Part shown: positions 9,724 through 19,514 of the stretch, piece after piece
Position numbering within the stretch: position 1 is the first letter of the stretch
Layout of the letters: every line of letters begins with the position of its first letter
From: Eubacteriales bacterium
GTDB lineage: Bacteria > Bacillota > Clostridia > Lachnospirales > Lachnospiraceae
NCBI GenBank assembly: GCA_030526005.1
Contig: JAUNDP010000001.1
Span: 62,001 to 126,000, forward strand
Direction: 5' to 3'
Length of the DNA: 64,000 bases
Notes under the pieces: model-generated
Seen by the model: the letters and a program-made list of their open reading frames with translations, nothing else
Told to the model about the DNA's origin: nothing
Database searches by the model: none
Position numbers and translations under genes: made by a program

Positions 9724-10941
9724 ATGAGACAAATTGTAGTGATCGGGGGCGGGCCTGCCGGCATGATGGCAGCGATTGCAGCTGCAAGAAAAGGAGCAGA
9801 AGTGACGCTGCTTGAACAGAAAGAAAAACTGGGCAAGAAGCTTTTGACAACAGGAAATGGCCGATGCAATATGACAAATGTATCGGCGCATCTCGAAGAA
9901 GGATATGCCAATGAGAAATGGGACTTTTTAAAAGGATGTTTCGAGCAGTTTGGCGCACAGGATACGATTTCTTTTTTTGAGAATCTTGGAATGAAAACAA
10001 AGAAAAGAGAAAATCTTGTCTATCCTGTGACGGATCAGGCCGCTACGGTGCTGGAATTTTTAATGATGGAACTGCGCAGACAGAAAGTAAAAGTAAAGTG
10101 CCAAGAGAAAGTGACTGCGCTTGAGGAGACGAAAAAAGGATGGCTTGTAAAGACAGAAGGATGGCAGTATGAGGCAGACTGCGTGATTATGGCAGGAGGC
10201 TCAAAGGCAGCAGTTCAAAAAGAAGATACGGCAGCTTATCTGCTGGCAGAGAAACTGAAATTAAAAATAAAGAAACCTCTTCCTGCGCTGGTACCTTTGA
10301 AATGCAAAAATAAAGTCTGTTCTGCACTAGCGGGACTTCGCACGCAGGTGAAGCTGAAACTTTTGATTGACGGGAAAAATATTCAGACAGAAGAGGGAGA
10401 ACTACAGTGGGCAGAATATGGCATTTCAGGAATTGTCGTATTTCAGATCAGTTCTAAAGCAGCCAGAGCTTTGGATGAAAAGAAAAAAGTAGAAATAGAA
10501 ATAGATCTGTATCCTGCCGAGGAGAAGCAGAAAACAGCAAACTTTCTGTACCGCACAGCCATATCAGATTCTCAGAAGACACCAGAGGAAGTCCTGATGG
10601 GAATCTTTCCGAAAAAAATGGCGTCTTTTCTGGTACATGAGATGAAATGGAAAGGAAAGGCCAGTCAATATCCAGAAGAAGAGTGGGAGAAAGCGGTTGA
10701 AAAATGGAAACATCTAAGACTTGCGATTGATGGGACAAAACCATTTGAACAGGCGCAGATCTGCTCCGGAGGAGTGTCGCTTTTTGAGATCGATAAAAAC
10801 ACACTGGAGTGCAGACAACACAGAGGTCTTTATATTGCCGGAGAACTTCTGGATATTGATGGAATGTGCGGAGGATACAATCTGCAATGGGCATGGACAA
10901 GCGGACATATCTGCGGTACTTATGCAGCGAAAGGAAAATAG
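9724..10941 (+). CDS. HI0933-family (BaiN-like) FAD/NAD(P) flavoprotein
   Basis: A 405-aa flavoprotein with an N-terminal Rossmann FAD-binding motif GGGPAGMMAA and a second nucleotide contact near the C-terminus (GELLDIDGMCGGYNLQWA). These are hallmarks of the HI0933/BaiN family of predicted oxidoreductases. BaiN has been proposed to act on bile acids in Clostridium scindens, but most homologues have no assigned substrate and I assign none here. The stop at 10941 is immediately followed by the ATG of the next flavoprotein, so they are co-transcribed. Confidence 0.85.
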   Translation: MRQIVVIGGGPAGMMAAIAAARKGAEVTLLEQKEKLGKKLLTTGNGRCNMTNVSAHLEEGYANEKWDFLKGCFEQFGAQDTISFFENLGMKTKKRENLVYPVTDQAATVLEFLMMELRRQKVKVKCQEKVTALEETKKGWLVKTEGWQYEADCVIMAGGSKAAVQKEDTAAYLLAEKLKLKIKKPLPALVPLKCKNKVCSALAGLRTQVKLKLLIDGKNIQTEEGELQWAEYGISGIVVFQISSKAARALDEKKKVEIEIDLYPAEEKQKTANFLYRTAISDSQKTPEEVLMGIFPKKMASFLVHEMKWKGKASQYPEEEWEKAVEKWKHLRLAIDGTKPFEQAQICSGGVSLFEIDKNTLECRQHRGLYIAGELLDIDGMCGGYNLQWAWTSGHICGTYAAKGK

Positions 10942-12531
10942 ATGATACGATTACAACAAGTAAAATTGCCGGTTACACATACAAAAGAAGAGCTGACAAA
11001 AGCGATTGAAAAAACACTTCATGTTTCATCGGAACAGATAAAATCGTATGAAATTGTAAAACAGTCTCTGGATGCCAGAAAAAAGGCAGAATTAAAATAC
11101 AGTTATGTGATTGATGCAGAAGTTTTGAAAGAGCAAAAAGTAGTAAAACAGTGTCGGAACAAAAATGTGTCTTTGACAGAAAAGAAAAAATATGTATTTC
11201 CAAAATCAGGATCACAGCCTTTGAAACAGCGGCCTGTGATTGTAGGAGCAGGACCAGCGGGATTGTTCTGCGCTTTAATGCTGGCACGTCACGGATATCG
11301 CCCGATTCTTTTTGAACGTGGATGTGATGTGGAGACGCGGATGAAAGACGTAGAGCAGTTCTGGAATGGCGGAAAACTGAAAAAAAATTCTAATGTACAG
11401 TTTGGAGAAGGCGGTGCCGGCACATTTTCAGATGGAAAGTTAAATACACTTGTCAAAGATGAAAAGGGCAGAAACCGCTTTGTACTGGAGACATTTGTCC
11501 ACGCAGGCGCTCCACAAGAAATTTTATATGTCAATAAACCGCATATAGGTACCGATATTCTGCGCAGCGTCGTGTGGAATCTGCGGGAAGAAATCAAAGC
11601 GTGCGGCGGAGCTGTGTTTTTTGAGACACAGGTGACAGATTTGGAAATCAAAGATGGCAGAGTAAACCGTCTGGAGCTAAATGGAAAAGAGTGGATGGAT
11701 GCAGAAACAGTTGTTTTTGCAGTAGGACACAGTGCAAGAGACACGTTTGAGATGCTTCAGAAAAAGCCGATTTCACTTCAGGCAAAGTCATTTGCAGTGG
11801 GAGTTCGAATTGAACATCCTCAAAAAATGATTGATCTGGCACAATACGGAGAGATCGAATCTGGAATTCTTCCGGCAGCGGCTTACAAAGTAACAGAGAA
11901 ACTGGAAAATGGAAGAGGCGTCTATTCTTTTTGTATGTGTCCGGGAGGATATGTGGTGAATGCTTCCTCCGAGGAAGGAAGGATTGCTGTCAATGGAATG
12001 AGTTATCACAGGCGTGACGGTGAAAATGCAAACAGTGCAATCATTGTGACTGTGACGCCGGAGGACTTTGAAGGGAAAGATGCACTTGCGGGCGTACGAT
12101 TTCAAAGAAAACTGGAGGAAGCATCTTACCATGCCGGGAACGGCACCATACCGGTTCAATGCTTTGAAGATTTCTGTGCAGACCAGGAGACAAAAAGATT
12201 GGGCGAAGTAAAACCTCAGATCTGTGGAAAATGGAAACTGGCAAATGTGCGGACGTGTTTTCCAGAGGAGATTGCTCATTCTTTAGAGATGGGAATCAAA
12301 GCGTTTGGGAAAAAAATTAAGGGATTTGACCGTCCAGATGCAGTGATTTCAGGCGTGGAGAGCAGGACATCCTCTCCAATCCGAATGGAGAGAAGCGAGA
12401 CATTTGAGAGCAGTGTGGCAGGATTATACCCTTGCGGAGAAGGCGCTGGATATGCGGGAGGCATCACATCAGCGGCGATGGATGGAATCAAGGTTGCAGA
12501 GCAGATTGCAATGAAGTATCAGAAATTTTAA
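10942..12531 (+). CDS. Uncharacterised FAD-dependent dehydrogenase (COG2509 type)
   Basis: A 529-aa protein with an N-terminal region of about 90 residues, then the FAD-binding motif VGAGPAGLFCALMLARHG. The C-terminus has GEGAGYAGGITSAAMDG, which closes the FAD site. The family is widespread in Firmicutes but has no assigned reaction. It lies directly after another flavoprotein with zero spacing. The gene is followed by a promoter for radC, so the operon that begins before miaB probably ends here. Confidence 0.82.
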   Translation: MIRLQQVKLPVTHTKEELTKAIEKTLHVSSEQIKSYEIVKQSLDARKKAELKYSYVIDAEVLKEQKVVKQCRNKNVSLTEKKKYVFPKSGSQPLKQRPVIVGAGPAGLFCALMLARHGYRPILFERGCDVETRMKDVEQFWNGGKLKKNSNVQFGEGGAGTFSDGKLNTLVKDEKGRNRFVLETFVHAGAPQEILYVNKPHIGTDILRSVVWNLREEIKACGGAVFFETQVTDLEIKDGRVNRLELNGKEWMDAETVVFAVGHSARDTFEMLQKKPISLQAKSFAVGVRIEHPQKMIDLAQYGEIESGILPAAAYKVTEKLENGRGVYSFCMCPGGYVVNASSEEGRIAVNGMSYHRRDGENANSAIIVTVTPEDFEGKDALAGVRFQRKLEEASYHAGNGTIPVQCFEDFCADQETKRLGEVKPQICGKWKLANVRTCFPEEIAHSLEMGIKAFGKKIKGFDRPDAVISGVESRTSSPIRMERSETFESSVAGLYPCGEGAGYAGGITSAAMDGIKVAEQIAMKYQKF

Positions 12532-12552
12532 GATAAATTAAGATTCCATCTG

Positions 12553-12581
12553 TGTACAAGACATTTATTCTATGATAAAAT
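12553..12581 (+). promoter_or_regulatory. Predicted sigma-A promoter for radC
   Basis: TGTACA (12553-12558), a 17-bp spacer and TAAAAT (12576-12581), about 50 bp before the radC start. The -35 matches consensus at four of six positions. Confidence 0.5.
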
Positions 12582-12629
12582 GTTAAAATTAAGACAGGCA
12601 GTTTTCGTGGGAGAGAGTCAGGAAAAAGA

Positions 12630-13319
12630 ATGCGGTCTATGAAACAAATACGAAAAGAAGAACGTCCGTATGAAAAATGTAAACAATATGGCACACATTC
12701 TCTGTCCGATGCAGAGCTGCTGGCGATTATGCTGAGGACGGGATCTCCATCTATGAATGTAGTGGAGATGGCAGAACGTGTTTTGGAAGCCTCAAAAGTA
12801 GAAGACAGTCTTCTGGGATTGTATCATCTATCCAGGGAAGATTTGATGCAGATTGATGGAATCGGAGAGATTAAAGCTATGCAGATCCAATGTATTGCCG
12901 AATTTTCAAAAAGAATGGCCAAAGCTTCTGCAAAAGATCAACTGTCATTTCAAGATCCTGCATCTATTGCACGCTATTGTATGGAAGACTTGCGCCACTG
13001 TGAGCAGGAACAGCTGCTGGTGATGATGCTGAATACGAAAAACCGTCTTTTGGGAGAAGAAGTAATTTCAAAGGGAACAGTAAACGCTTCCCTGATTTCA
13101 CCAAGAGAGATTTTTATCCGTGCACTGCACTATCATGCAGTGTATCTGATTTTAATACACAACCATCCAAGTGGTGATCCAAAGCCAAGCAAGGAAGATA
13201 TTGCGGTTACAAAGAGAATACAGGAATCAGGAAATCTGATCGGAATTGAACTGCTGGATCATCTGATTATCGGGGATCATCGTTATGTCAGTTTTCGAGA
13301 GAGTGGTCTGCTGTTTTGA
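12630..13319 (+). CDS. radC: RadC-family JAB-domain protein
   Basis: A 229-aa member of the RadC/JAMM family. An N-terminal helix-hairpin-helix region (DGIGEIKAMQIQ) precedes the JAB domain, whose zinc-binding motif HNHPSGDPKPSKED is intact. Despite the name, a DNA-repair role is doubtful and no biochemical function is settled. Upstream bases contain AGGAAAAAG before ATG 12630; an alternative start at 12639 would remove three residues. Its position immediately before mreBCD is a classic Gram-positive arrangement. Confidence 0.93.
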   Translation: MRSMKQIRKEERPYEKCKQYGTHSLSDAELLAIMLRTGSPSMNVVEMAERVLEASKVEDSLLGLYHLSREDLMQIDGIGEIKAMQIQCIAEFSKRMAKASAKDQLSFQDPASIARYCMEDLRHCEQEQLLVMMLNTKNRLLGEEVISKGTVNASLISPREIFIRALHYHAVYLILIHNHPSGDPKPSKEDIAVTKRIQESGNLIGIELLDHLIIGDHRYVSFRESGLLF

Positions 13320-13376
13320 CAGAATCCGTCCTGAAAAAGCTTTAAAGGCACAGAGAAGCGAAGGAGAAGAGCAATT

Positions 13377-14402
13377 ATGTTATTTCACAATACATATGGT
13401 GTGGATATGGGAAACGACACGATTAAGATCAGTGATCGAGATGAAAGAAAATTTTTAATGGAGAGAAATGTGATTGCAATTCGGGATCAGACTCATGTGA
13501 TTGCGGTAGGGCAAAAAGCATTTGAAATGTATGAGAAGACCCCTGTCAATGTGGAAGCGACATGCCCGATGGCAGGGGGTGTGATTGCAGATACACAGAA
13601 TATGGAAATTGTACTTTGGAAATTTCTAAAGAAATGTGCAGCGTTTCGTATGCGGCATCCCCAGATTTATTTTGCTGTTCCAAATAATATTTCAGAAGTG
13701 GAAAAAAGAGCTTATTTTTCTACATTGAAGGGGAGAATCAAGGCAAAGAAAGTATTTTTGGTAGAAAAAGGGATTGCAGATGCTGTCGGGATGGAACTGC
13801 CGATTGAAGAACAAAGAGGCAGTATGGTGATCAATATCGGCGCCCAGACAACAGAAATTTCTGTGATCTGCGGGGGAAAGATTATCTTAAGCAAAACGCT
13901 GAAGATCGGCGGGAAAAGTATGGATGAATCAATCGCTACAATGGTCCGCAGAAATTTTAATTTGAGCATCGGAATGAAAACAGCAGAAGTTTTAAAGAAT
14001 AATCTGGCATATCTGCTGGAAGGAGAAGAAAAAGAAATGCGGGTGTGGGGAGTAAATACATTATCTGGGCTTCCGAGAGAAGCGGCAATTCCGGCAAGCG
14101 CAGTCAGTTTTGCTCTTCTGGAAATTTTAGAAGAGATTACAGCAAATATAAAATCAGTGGTTGAGCGGACACCGCCTCAGATTTTGCAGGATATCAAAAG
14201 AAGCGGTATTTATCTGACAGGAGGCGTCTCAATGATACCAAATATTGCTGATTTTATCCGTCTGGAAATTGAGACGAGAGTATATCCTGTTCAATATCCA
14301 ATTTTCAGCACGATACGAGGCCTTCTGAAAATTATGAATGAACCGAAAAAATACAGGAAATATACATATTCGTTAAAAGATCTGACTGGAAAAATGATGT
14401 AA
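13377..14402 (+). CDS. mreB: Divergent MreB-like rod-shape actin
   Basis: Bacterial actin that organises lateral-wall synthesis together with MreC, MreD, RodA and PBP2, all encoded just downstream. At 341 aa it is normal length for MreB. The nucleotide pocket is divergent. Phosphate loop 1 reads GVDMGNDTIKI, and phosphate loop 2 reads INIGAQTTEIS where canonical MreB has DIGGGTTE-like residues, so the metal-proximal Asp is Asn. The adenosine motif LTGGVSMIP is retained. The start has GAAGGAGAAGAG about 8 bp upstream. The context makes the cell-shape role convincing even if ATPase activity is altered. Confidence 0.9.
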   Translation: MLFHNTYGVDMGNDTIKISDRDERKFLMERNVIAIRDQTHVIAVGQKAFEMYEKTPVNVEATCPMAGGVIADTQNMEIVLWKFLKKCAAFRMRHPQIYFAVPNNISEVEKRAYFSTLKGRIKAKKVFLVEKGIADAVGMELPIEEQRGSMVINIGAQTTEISVICGGKIILSKTLKIGGKSMDESIATMVRRNFNLSIGMKTAEVLKNNLAYLLEGEEKEMRVWGVNTLSGLPREAAIPASAVSFALLEILEEITANIKSVVERTPPQILQDIKRSGIYLTGGVSMIPNIADFIRLEIETRVYPVQYPIFSTIRGLLKIMNEPKKYRKYTYSLKDLTGKMM

Positions 14403-14419
14403 TAAAAAGAGGAAACTAT

Positions 14420-15349
14420 ATGAAAAAGAAAACAAATGATTCAATCAAAAGCAAATATATTTTTATTCTTGTGATGATTTTTTGCTTTGTCTTGATTCTG
14501 CTTACGTTTACAACAGATGTTGTATCCGGTCCGTTTAAGCGAGTGGCAGAATTTGTGATTGTTCCGGTACAAGAAGGATTCAATCGGATAGGAACATGGA
14601 TTACAGACAAAGGTGTATACTTTCAGGATTCAGCAGACATTTATGAAGAAAATCAGGCGCTTCAGAAAAAAGTGGATGAGCTGACGGCAGAAAATACGCA
14701 GCTTTTGCAAAATGAAGAGGAACTGAAACGGCTGAGAGAATTGTATGAGCTGGACAGCCAATATGAGGATTATCCAAAAGTAGGAGCAAGAATCGTGGCA
14801 AAGACATCAGGAAACTGGTTTAATTTGTTTACCATTGACAAAGGAAGCGATGATGGGATTCAGGTTGATCAGAATGTAGTTGCGGGAAGCGGACTGGTAG
14901 GAATTGTGACCGAAGTCGGAAAAGACTGGGCCACTGTTCGGGCAATCTGCGATGATTACAGCAATGTCAGCGCTATGGTTTCCACAACGTCTGATGTCTG
15001 TATTGTATCAGGAAATCTCGGCTTGCTGGATGAGGGAAAATTGGAGCTGAGCAAATTGATGGACAAAGAGGATAAAGTTTCTGTCGGTGCGAAAGTAGTT
15101 ACTTCCCATGTGAGTGAAAAATATCTTCCAGGTATTTTAATCGGATATATCAGTGATCTGTCAAGTGACAGCAACCAGCTGACAAAATCTGGTTATATCA
15201 CACCGGTTGTAGATTTTAAACATTTGCAGGAGGTGCTTGTAATTACAGAATTGAAAGAAACAGGCGCATCTGATTTTGAAAATGCAAATAATCAGCCACA
15301 GACAGAAAGCGAGTCATCAGAAGACGAAACAGCCAGCACGGAGGAGTAA
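14420..15349 (+). CDS. mreC: Rod shape-determining protein MreC
   Basis: Membrane-anchored extracytoplasmic scaffold linking MreB to wall enzymes. The 309-aa protein has a short cytoplasmic N-terminus, one transmembrane segment at about residues 11-28, a coiled coil at about 70-110 rich in Glu, Leu and Lys, then the beta-barrel MreC domain. An acidic Ser/Glu-rich tail ends the protein. RBS AGAGGAAA precedes the ATG. It lies between mreB and mreD with 17-bp and 6-bp gaps. Confidence 0.95.
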   Translation: MKKKTNDSIKSKYIFILVMIFCFVLILLTFTTDVVSGPFKRVAEFVIVPVQEGFNRIGTWITDKGVYFQDSADIYEENQALQKKVDELTAENTQLLQNEEELKRLRELYELDSQYEDYPKVGARIVAKTSGNWFNLFTIDKGSDDGIQVDQNVVAGSGLVGIVTEVGKDWATVRAICDDYSNVSAMVSTTSDVCIVSGNLGLLDEGKLELSKLMDKEDKVSVGAKVVTSHVSEKYLPGILIGYISDLSSDSNQLTKSGYITPVVDFKHLQEVLVITELKETGASDFENANNQPQTESESSEDETASTEE

Positions 15350-15355
15350 AGATAT

Positions 15356-15859
15356 ATGAAAAGAAAAATCACAGTGATATTGATGATATTTTTCTGCTTT
15401 ATTCTTCAGTCTACATTATTTCAGCAGCTTGCCATTGCATCGATTGCTCCGAATCTATTGCTGATTATAACAGTGTCTTTCGGATTTATTCGAGGAAAGC
15501 GAGAGGGAATTTGGATTGGATTTTTATGCGGACTGCTGATGGATTTGTCTGTTGGAACGATGATTGGAGTAAATGCGCTTTTCTATACATCAATAGGCTA
15601 TATCAATGGATGCTTTTATCATATTTTTTATGATGATGATATACGAATGCCGATCTTTTTTGTAGCGGTCAGTGATCTGGCATATGGAATTGCTGTCTAT
15701 GCAACTATGTTTTTGCTGAGAGGAAGAATTGACTTTTTCTATTATCTGAGACGCATTATCATTCCAGAAGTGCTCTATACACTGGTAATAACAATTCTAT
15801 TGTATAAAATAATATACCGCCTGAATCAATGGCTGGAAAAGACGGAATTAAAGGGGTGA
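15356..15859 (+). CDS. mreD: Rod shape-determining membrane protein MreD
   Basis: A 167-aa polytopic membrane protein with about five hydrophobic helices, matching MreD length and topology. Low sequence conservation is normal for the family, so identification rests on topology, the N-terminal helix pattern and its place between mreC and a PBP2 gene. It is part of the elongasome membrane core. RBS GGAGG is 10 bp upstream of the ATG, inside the end of mreC. Confidence 0.9.
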   Translation: MKRKITVILMIFFCFILQSTLFQQLAIASIAPNLLLIITVSFGFIRGKREGIWIGFLCGLLMDLSVGTMIGVNALFYTSIGYINGCFYHIFYDDDIRMPIFFVAVSDLAYGIAVYATMFLLRGRIDFFYYLRRIIIPEVLYTLVITILLYKIIYRLNQWLEKTELKG

Positions 15860-15865
15860 TAATAT

Positions 15866-18754
15866 TTGTTTCAGCATATGAAATCTAAGATGAAAAAAAA
15901 TCTGAGATCCAGAATTTTGATTCTAGTGATTGTATTTCTCATTTTAGGAGGCTTTTTAATCCAGCGTCTGTTTGTCCTTCAGATTATCAGGGGAGAAGAC
16001 TATGAAAATAACTTTACCATGCAGATCAAAAAAGAAAAAGTGCTGGATGGAACAAGAGGAAATATTTATGATGTCAATGGGTACCCTCTTGCATACAATA
16101 AACTGGTTTACTGCGTGACATTTGAAGATGTGGGAAGCTATGAAACGATGCGGGAAAAAAATTTGAAACTAAATGGGATTTTTTATCAGCTGATCAAAAT
16201 TATTGAAGAAAACGGCAGTGAAGTGCTCAGCGACTTTGGGATTCGAATTAATAACTCTGGCAATTATGAATTTGCAAAGACCGGATTTAATCTGATGCGT
16301 TTCAAGGCAGACATCTATGGAAGAGTTTATATTGAAGATCTGACAAAGGAAGAGGAAAATATAGATGCAGCTTCTATGATGGAAGAATTATGCAGTGATG
16401 ATTATTATGGAATTTTAGGCGACTATACACCGCAGGAGCTGGCTCAAAATGGGCTTCCGGAACAACTGACGATGGAAGAAACGCTGCAGCTGGCTACACT
16501 CAGAAGCGCGCTTGCAGCAAACAGCTATCAGAAATATATGTCTATTACAATCGCCGAGGACATCAGCGAAGAAGCTGTTGCTGTCATTATGGAAAATAAA
16601 GACAAGTTTCTGGGCGTGGACGTTGTGGAAGACACGATTCGTGTCTACAACGATGCGATTTATTTTGCGCCGATTATTGGCTATACAGGTCCTGTCTCAG
16701 CAGAAGAATTGGAAGAGCTGGAAAAAGAAGATCCATCTTATCATCAGGGAGATATCGTCGGAAAATCAGGTCTGGAACAGTATTTTGAGACAGAATTGCA
16801 AGGCGAAAAAGGAAGTCAGACTTTCTATGTAGACAATATGGGAAAAGTACTGAAAGAAGAAAAATATGTCAGTCCTTCCGCAGGAAATGATATTTATCTT
16901 ACGATTGACCATGAGACACAGATTGCGGCATATAAAATTCTGGAACAGCGTATTGCCGGTATTTTGTACAGTATGATCGAAAATACAGAGTTTTATCCGG
17001 AAGGATATCTGGAAGAACTGGCAAATCCGGATAAAATACGAATTCCAATCTATGATGTATATTATGCTCTGTTTAAAAATAATGTCATTGATATTGCTCA
17101 TTTATCAAGCGAGGATGCGACAGCATTTGAACAGGGAATCTATCAGAAATTTGCGTCCAGACAAGAAGAAATTTTTGCAGCGTTGAAAGAGGAGCTGCTC
17201 AGTGAGAATCCAACGATATACAATGACCTGAGTCAGGAGTATCAGGTATATCAAACGTATATTGTGGATACAACGCTGATTGAAAGCGGAATTTTACTGG
17301 AAGATGCAGTAGATCAATCAGACGAAACGTATAAAGCATGGCAGGATGGAACAATCAGTTTGAGGGAATATCTGACTTATGCGATTTCAAAGAACTGGAT
17401 TGATGTATCAAAAGTGACAGAAGAAAATCAATATTTGGATTCGGATGAGATTTATTCTGCGCTCGCAGATGCGATCTCAGTATATCTCAAGGATGATATG
17501 GAATTTTCAAAATATGTCTACCGCTATATGATTTCAGACGAAACACTGACAGGCACAGAGATTTGCCTGCTGTTATTTGAACAGGAAATTATTGAGTGGA
17601 ATGAGGATGATTACAATTCTCTGGCAGCAGGAGTCTATATGCCATATGACTTTATGAGAGCGAAAATTTATTCTCTTGAAATCACGCCGGCACAGCTTGC
17701 GCTTGCACCTTGTTCCGGTTCTCTTGTTGTGACAGATGTCAATACAGGAAATGTTGTGGCATGTGCGACATATCCAAGTTATGATAATAATCGTCTTGCA
17801 AACAATATTGATTCTGACTATTTTATGAGTCTGACAAATGATTTGTCCAGTCCATTTTATAATCGTGCTACACAGGAAGTAACTGCTCCAGGTTCTACTT
17901 TTAAGATGATCACTGCGGTGGCAGGAATGGAAGAAGGCGTAATCAGTTCAGGAGAATCCATCGAATGTAAAGGAACATTTGAAGAAGTAACACCGCATAT
18001 TAACTGCTGGATTTCTCCGGGAAATCATGGTGTTTTGACATTGTCCGAGGCAATCGAACAATCTTGTAACTATTACTTTAATACGGTTGGATACTGGCTT
18101 GGATTTAACGGAGGAGAAGAGTCGGAAGATGCGGTCGGTATCGAACGTCTGATGAAATATGCAGCGCTGTTTGGTCTGGATGATAATTCCGGAATCGAAA
18201 TTGCTGAGAGCGCTCCACAGATGGCGGATGTGGCGGTAGCGCCGGCAGCAATGGGACAGAGTAATCATGCGTATACGACAACACAGCTTGCAAAATATGT
18301 AGCGACGATTGCAAACAGAGGAACGTGCTATGATTTGACATTGCTTGATAAAATTACGGACACTTCCGGAACAATGATTCAGGAGCAGACGCCAAATATT
18401 CACAGTGAGATCTCATTAAGCGCAGATGCCTGGGGAGCAATTCAGTATGGAATGAATCAGGTGATCCACAATACAAGCTCAATAGAGGGAACAGAAGCGA
18501 TTGAGTGGGCAGGAAAAACAGGAACAGCCGAGGAAAGTAAGATCCGTCCAAACCATGCGGTCTTTGTAGGCTATGCCCCATATGATAAACCACAGTATGC
18601 AATCGCAGTCCGCGTGACAAACGGATATACATCTGCAAACTCAGCGGCGATTGCAGGCGATATGGTCAGCTACTTATTCCATCTGCAAAATGAAGAAGAA
18701 CTGCTTTCCGGAGTTGCAAAGGAAGGAACAACAAACACAGTACGTACCGACTAA
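15866..18754 (+). CDS. Class B penicillin-binding protein 2, with a large insertion
   Basis: D,D-transpeptidase that cross-links peptidoglycan during elongation, working with RodA (encoded downstream). It starts at TTG 15866 behind AAGGGGTGA. An N-terminal membrane anchor (residues 15-35) is followed by the dimerisation domain, then the transpeptidase with active-site Ser677-Thr-Phe-Lys680, Ser733-Cys-Asn735 and Lys884-Thr-Gly. At 962 aa it is roughly 300 residues longer than usual PBP2 proteins. A mainly helical acidic stretch of about 250 residues (about 365-612) lies between the LTIDHETQ strand (about residue 345) and the SGSLVVTDVNTG strand, which are normally close together. The candidate symbols mrdA or spoVD cannot be separated by sequence, but position favours the elongation enzyme. 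Confidence 0.92.
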   Translation: MFQHMKSKMKKNLRSRILILVIVFLILGGFLIQRLFVLQIIRGEDYENNFTMQIKKEKVLDGTRGNIYDVNGYPLAYNKLVYCVTFEDVGSYETMREKNLKLNGIFYQLIKIIEENGSEVLSDFGIRINNSGNYEFAKTGFNLMRFKADIYGRVYIEDLTKEEENIDAASMMEELCSDDYYGILGDYTPQELAQNGLPEQLTMEETLQLATLRSALAANSYQKYMSITIAEDISEEAVAVIMENKDKFLGVDVVEDTIRVYNDAIYFAPIIGYTGPVSAEELEELEKEDPSYHQGDIVGKSGLEQYFETELQGEKGSQTFYVDNMGKVLKEEKYVSPSAGNDIYLTIDHETQIAAYKILEQRIAGILYSMIENTEFYPEGYLEELANPDKIRIPIYDVYYALFKNNVIDIAHLSSEDATAFEQGIYQKFASRQEEIFAALKEELLSENPTIYNDLSQEYQVYQTYIVDTTLIESGILLEDAVDQSDETYKAWQDGTISLREYLTYAISKNWIDVSKVTEENQYLDSDEIYSALADAISVYLKDDMEFSKYVYRYMISDETLTGTEICLLLFEQEIIEWNEDDYNSLAAGVYMPYDFMRAKIYSLEITPAQLALAPCSGSLVVTDVNTGNVVACATYPSYDNNRLANNIDSDYFMSLTNDLSSPFYNRATQEVTAPGSTFKMITAVAGMEEGVISSGESIECKGTFEEVTPHINCWISPGNHGVLTLSEAIEQSCNYYFNTVGYWLGFNGGEESEDAVGIERLMKYAALFGLDDNSGIEIAESAPQMADVAVAPAAMGQSNHAYTTTQLAKYVATIANRGTCYDLTLLDKITDTSGTMIQEQTPNIHSEISLSADAWGAIQYGMNQVIHNTSSIEGTEAIEWAGKTGTAEESKIRPNHAVFVGYAPYDKPQYAIAVRVTNGYTSANSAAIAGDMVSYLFHLQNEEELLSGVAKEGTTNTVRTD

Positions 18755-18779
18755 AGGAAAGAAAGAGGGAAATGGCACA

Positions 18780-19469
18780 GTGAATCATAATTCTGTAATG
18801 ATTAAGAGTAACAAATATGGGTTGATTGTGGTACTGGATGATAAAATTCCATTTGCACAGCTGCTGAGAGATGTAGCCGATAAATTCAAAGAAGCATCCA
18901 ATTTTTTTAAAAATGCAAAAATGGCGATTTCTTTTTCAGGAAGAACACTGACCCAGGAACAAGAAAAGGAACTCGTTTCAACGATTGTAAACAATTCACA
19001 TATTCATATTTTATGTGTGATTGATGAGAGAAAAGAAGTAGAAGAATACTATCGTCAGGCAGTGGAACATTCTATGGAAGAAATTAAAAAACAGGATGGT
19101 CAGTTTTATCGGGGAACATTAAAAGCAGGAGAAGTATTGGAAACAGAAAAGAGCATTATTATTGTCGGGGATGTGAATCCCGGAGCAAGCGTAATTTCAA
19201 AAGGAAATATTGTGGTTATTGGCTCCTGCAGAGGGAATGTATATGCAGGAGCTTCCGGAAATACAGAATGTTTTGTTGCCGCCTTAATATTGCGGCCTAT
19301 TCAGGTCAGAATTGCGGACAAGGCGGCACGCAGTGCCATTGTGAAATGGAATGACACGAGTACGTATCAGATTGACCCTAAAATAGCTTACATTAAAGAG
19401 GAACGGATTCATATAAAAACAATCTCACAGGATGTCTTATCAGATCTTGGCCAGACAGAAGAAGAATAA
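18780..19469 (+). CDS. minC: Septum site-determining protein MinC
   Basis: FtsZ-polymerisation inhibitor that keeps the division site at midcell, recruited to the membrane by MinD. I place the start at GTG 18780 (VNHNSVMIKSNKYG), behind AGAGGGA at about 18764-18770; the open frame upstream overlaps the PBP2 gene. This gives 229 aa. The C-terminal right-handed beta-helix (about residues 115-205) is visible in repeated short glycine-rich turns (IVGDVNPGASV, NIVVIGSCRGNVYAGA), which bind MinD and FtsZ. It is the first gene of minCDE. Confidence 0.93.
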   Translation: MNHNSVMIKSNKYGLIVVLDDKIPFAQLLRDVADKFKEASNFFKNAKMAISFSGRTLTQEQEKELVSTIVNNSHIHILCVIDERKEVEEYYRQAVEHSMEEIKKQDGQFYRGTLKAGEVLETEKSIIIVGDVNPGASVISKGNIVVIGSCRGNVYAGASGNTECFVAALILRPIQVRIADKAARSAIVKWNDTSTYQIDPKIAYIKEERIHIKTISQDVLSDLGQTEEE

Positions 19470-19514
19470 CAAGATACAAAAGATGGCAGAAAAAAGAGAG
19501 TGGGAGGACTGAAT

